This document shows, one piece after another, positions 14,274-15,017 of a stretch of 15,017 nt of DNA. The position numbers were made by a program, and so were the translations under genes. The stretch covers positions 1 to 15,017 of the forward strand of contig JAGWHG010000009.1 in assembly GCA_028866975.1 (NCBI GenBank), given 5' to 3'. The notes below the pieces were generated by a model. It was given only the letters and a program-made list of their open reading frames with translations, ran no database searches and was not told the origin of the DNA. This stretch comes from Microcaldota archaeon (GTDB lineage Archaea; Micrarchaeota; Micrarchaeia; Micrarchaeales; CABMGC01). Each line of letters begins with the position of its first letter. Positions within the stretch are counted from its first letter, which is position 1.

Positions 14274-15017
14274 ATGGAGATAAAGGGCAAGCAGATAATA
14301 GTCACCGGAGGCGCAGGCTTCATCGGCAGCAACCTAGTCGAGAGGCTCGCAAAGGAGAACAAGGTAACTGTCATCGACAACTTCCACACGGGCTCCAATA
14401 AGAACCTCGAAGATGCGATGAAGAGCGGCAACGTAACGCTGGTAGATGACAACGTAAGGAACATCGCAACGCATGGGATAAAGGCCGACATAGTATTCCA
14501 CCTAGGCTTTCCTTCATCCACACCAATGTATCGGGACAATCCCCACCTCGTCGATGACGTAATCGCCGGCATGATAAGCGTTCTTGAGTACGCCAAGGAG
14601 AACAAGTCGATGCTGGTTTGGAGCTCGTCGTCCTCGGTCTACAACGGCGTCAAGCCGCCCCATAGGGAGGACGCGGTGCTTTTGGTGACCGATTACTACA
14701 CTGAGGCAAGGATTGCATGCGAGAGGCTTGCAGAGCTCTACTTTAAGATGTTCAAGGTCCCCTCAGTTGCGCTGCGCTTCTTCTCAGTATACGGCAAGCA
14801 TGAGGAGAACAAGAAGCAGTACGCAAACCTTGTCAGCCAGTTCCTCTGGGCGATGCGCAACGGCGAGCAGCCAGTAGTGTATGGTAACGGCACCCAGAAG
14901 AGGGATTTCACATATGTCGATGATCTTGTCGATGTGCTGCACGCCCTCGATGCGGTCGTGCGGCGCGGGCGCCAGCGAAGCGCCGTTCAACTTGCGCGCC
15001 ACGGCGTTGTACAGCGT
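14274..15017 (+). CDS. NAD-dependent nucleotide-sugar epimerase/dehydratase (extended SDR), 5' part
   Basis: The gene runs off the right edge; about 226 clearly homologous residues are visible of the usual ~300-320. IIVTGGAGFIGSNL (residues 8-21) is the Rossmann dinucleotide-binding loop GxxGxxG, VIDNFHTGS the second strand that binds the NAD ribose, WSSSSSVYNG the catalytic Ser region, and KRDFTYVDDLVDVL the typical RDF-x-xVDD segment. The family includes UDP-glucose 4-epimerases and related enzymes that make sugars for glycoproteins and surface glycans, which fits the glycosylation sites of the surface proteins nearby; the substrate cannot be told. The catalytic pair Y-x-x-x-K reads Y142-x-x-x-R146, with Arg (AGG, 14709-14711) for Lys. 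From about 14955 the frame no longer resembles the family. The ATG at 14274 starts ten bases before the Rossmann strand codons; an in-frame ATG at 14265 would add three residues. It begins 10-20 bases after the tRNA. Confidence 0.85.
   Translation, partial: MEIKGKQIIVTGGAGFIGSNLVERLAKENKVTVIDNFHTGSNKNLEDAMKSGNVTLVDDNVRNIATHGIKADIVFHLGFPSSTPMYRDNPHLVDDVIAGMISVLEYAKENKSMLVWSSSSSVYNGVKPPHREDAVLLVTDYYTEARIACERLAELYFKMFKVPSVALRFFSVYGKHEENKKQYANLVSQFLWAMRNGEQPVVYGNGTQKRDFTYVDDLVDVLHALDAVVRRGRQRSAVQLARHGVVQR

Noticed and set aside
14784..15002. 72-codon minus-strand frame opposite the epimerase
   Set aside because: Most of it is antisense to conserved epimerase sequence. Only the first ~18 codons look coding-like, which I treat as part of the contig-end anomaly and not as a gene.

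Overview
This window most likely comes from a small-genome archaeon. A DPANN lineage of the Micrarchaeota type is my best guess, but that is inference. The archaeal signs are an aPelota (Dom34) gene end, a Dim1/KsgA rRNA dimethylase, a prepilin with a class III-like signal, TATA boxes about 26 bases before short or absent 5' leaders, and a tRNA-Ala without an encoded CCA. Genes are packed tightly: both convergent pairs overlap at their 3' ends, no gap between genes exceeds about 200 bases, and no stretch over 300 bases lacks a gene.

Left part (1-3089), mostly core genes: the 3' end of pelota (+), a large prepilin-like surface protein (-), ksgA (+) and a UPF0173-type metallo-beta-lactamase-fold hydrolase (-). 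The divergent pairs pilin/ksgA and hydrolase/giant gene each appear to share one near-symmetric AT box that can serve both directions.

Middle (3151-10974): one gene of about 2,607 codons for a giant secreted, membrane-anchored protein. It has a signal peptide, seven divergent PKD-like repeats of about 105 residues without cysteine, a region of about 1,700 residues with about 40 cysteines and propeller-like and Ig-like stretches, then a single transmembrane helix with a basic tail. It looks like an S-layer-associated or adhesion protein.

Right part (11017-14079), apparently lineage-specific: a membrane-anchored J-domain protein directly behind the giant gene, a basic helical protein of 206 residues, a 28-residue acidic miniprotein (or, on the opposite strand, a 51-residue hydrophobic peptide), and a 460-residue helical protein ending in an aromatic/acidic tail. 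Each has its own TATA-like element. A cytosolic J domain tethered to the membrane next to a giant exported protein suggests, without proof, a chaperone helper for export or envelope assembly.

End (14183-15017): tRNA-Ala(UGC) with an altered elbow pair, then the 5' part of a nucleotide-sugar epimerase whose catalytic Lys is replaced by Arg. The last ~65 bases change composition and best reading frame and may be a contig-end artefact. I see no CRISPR array, insertion sequence, integrase or origin.
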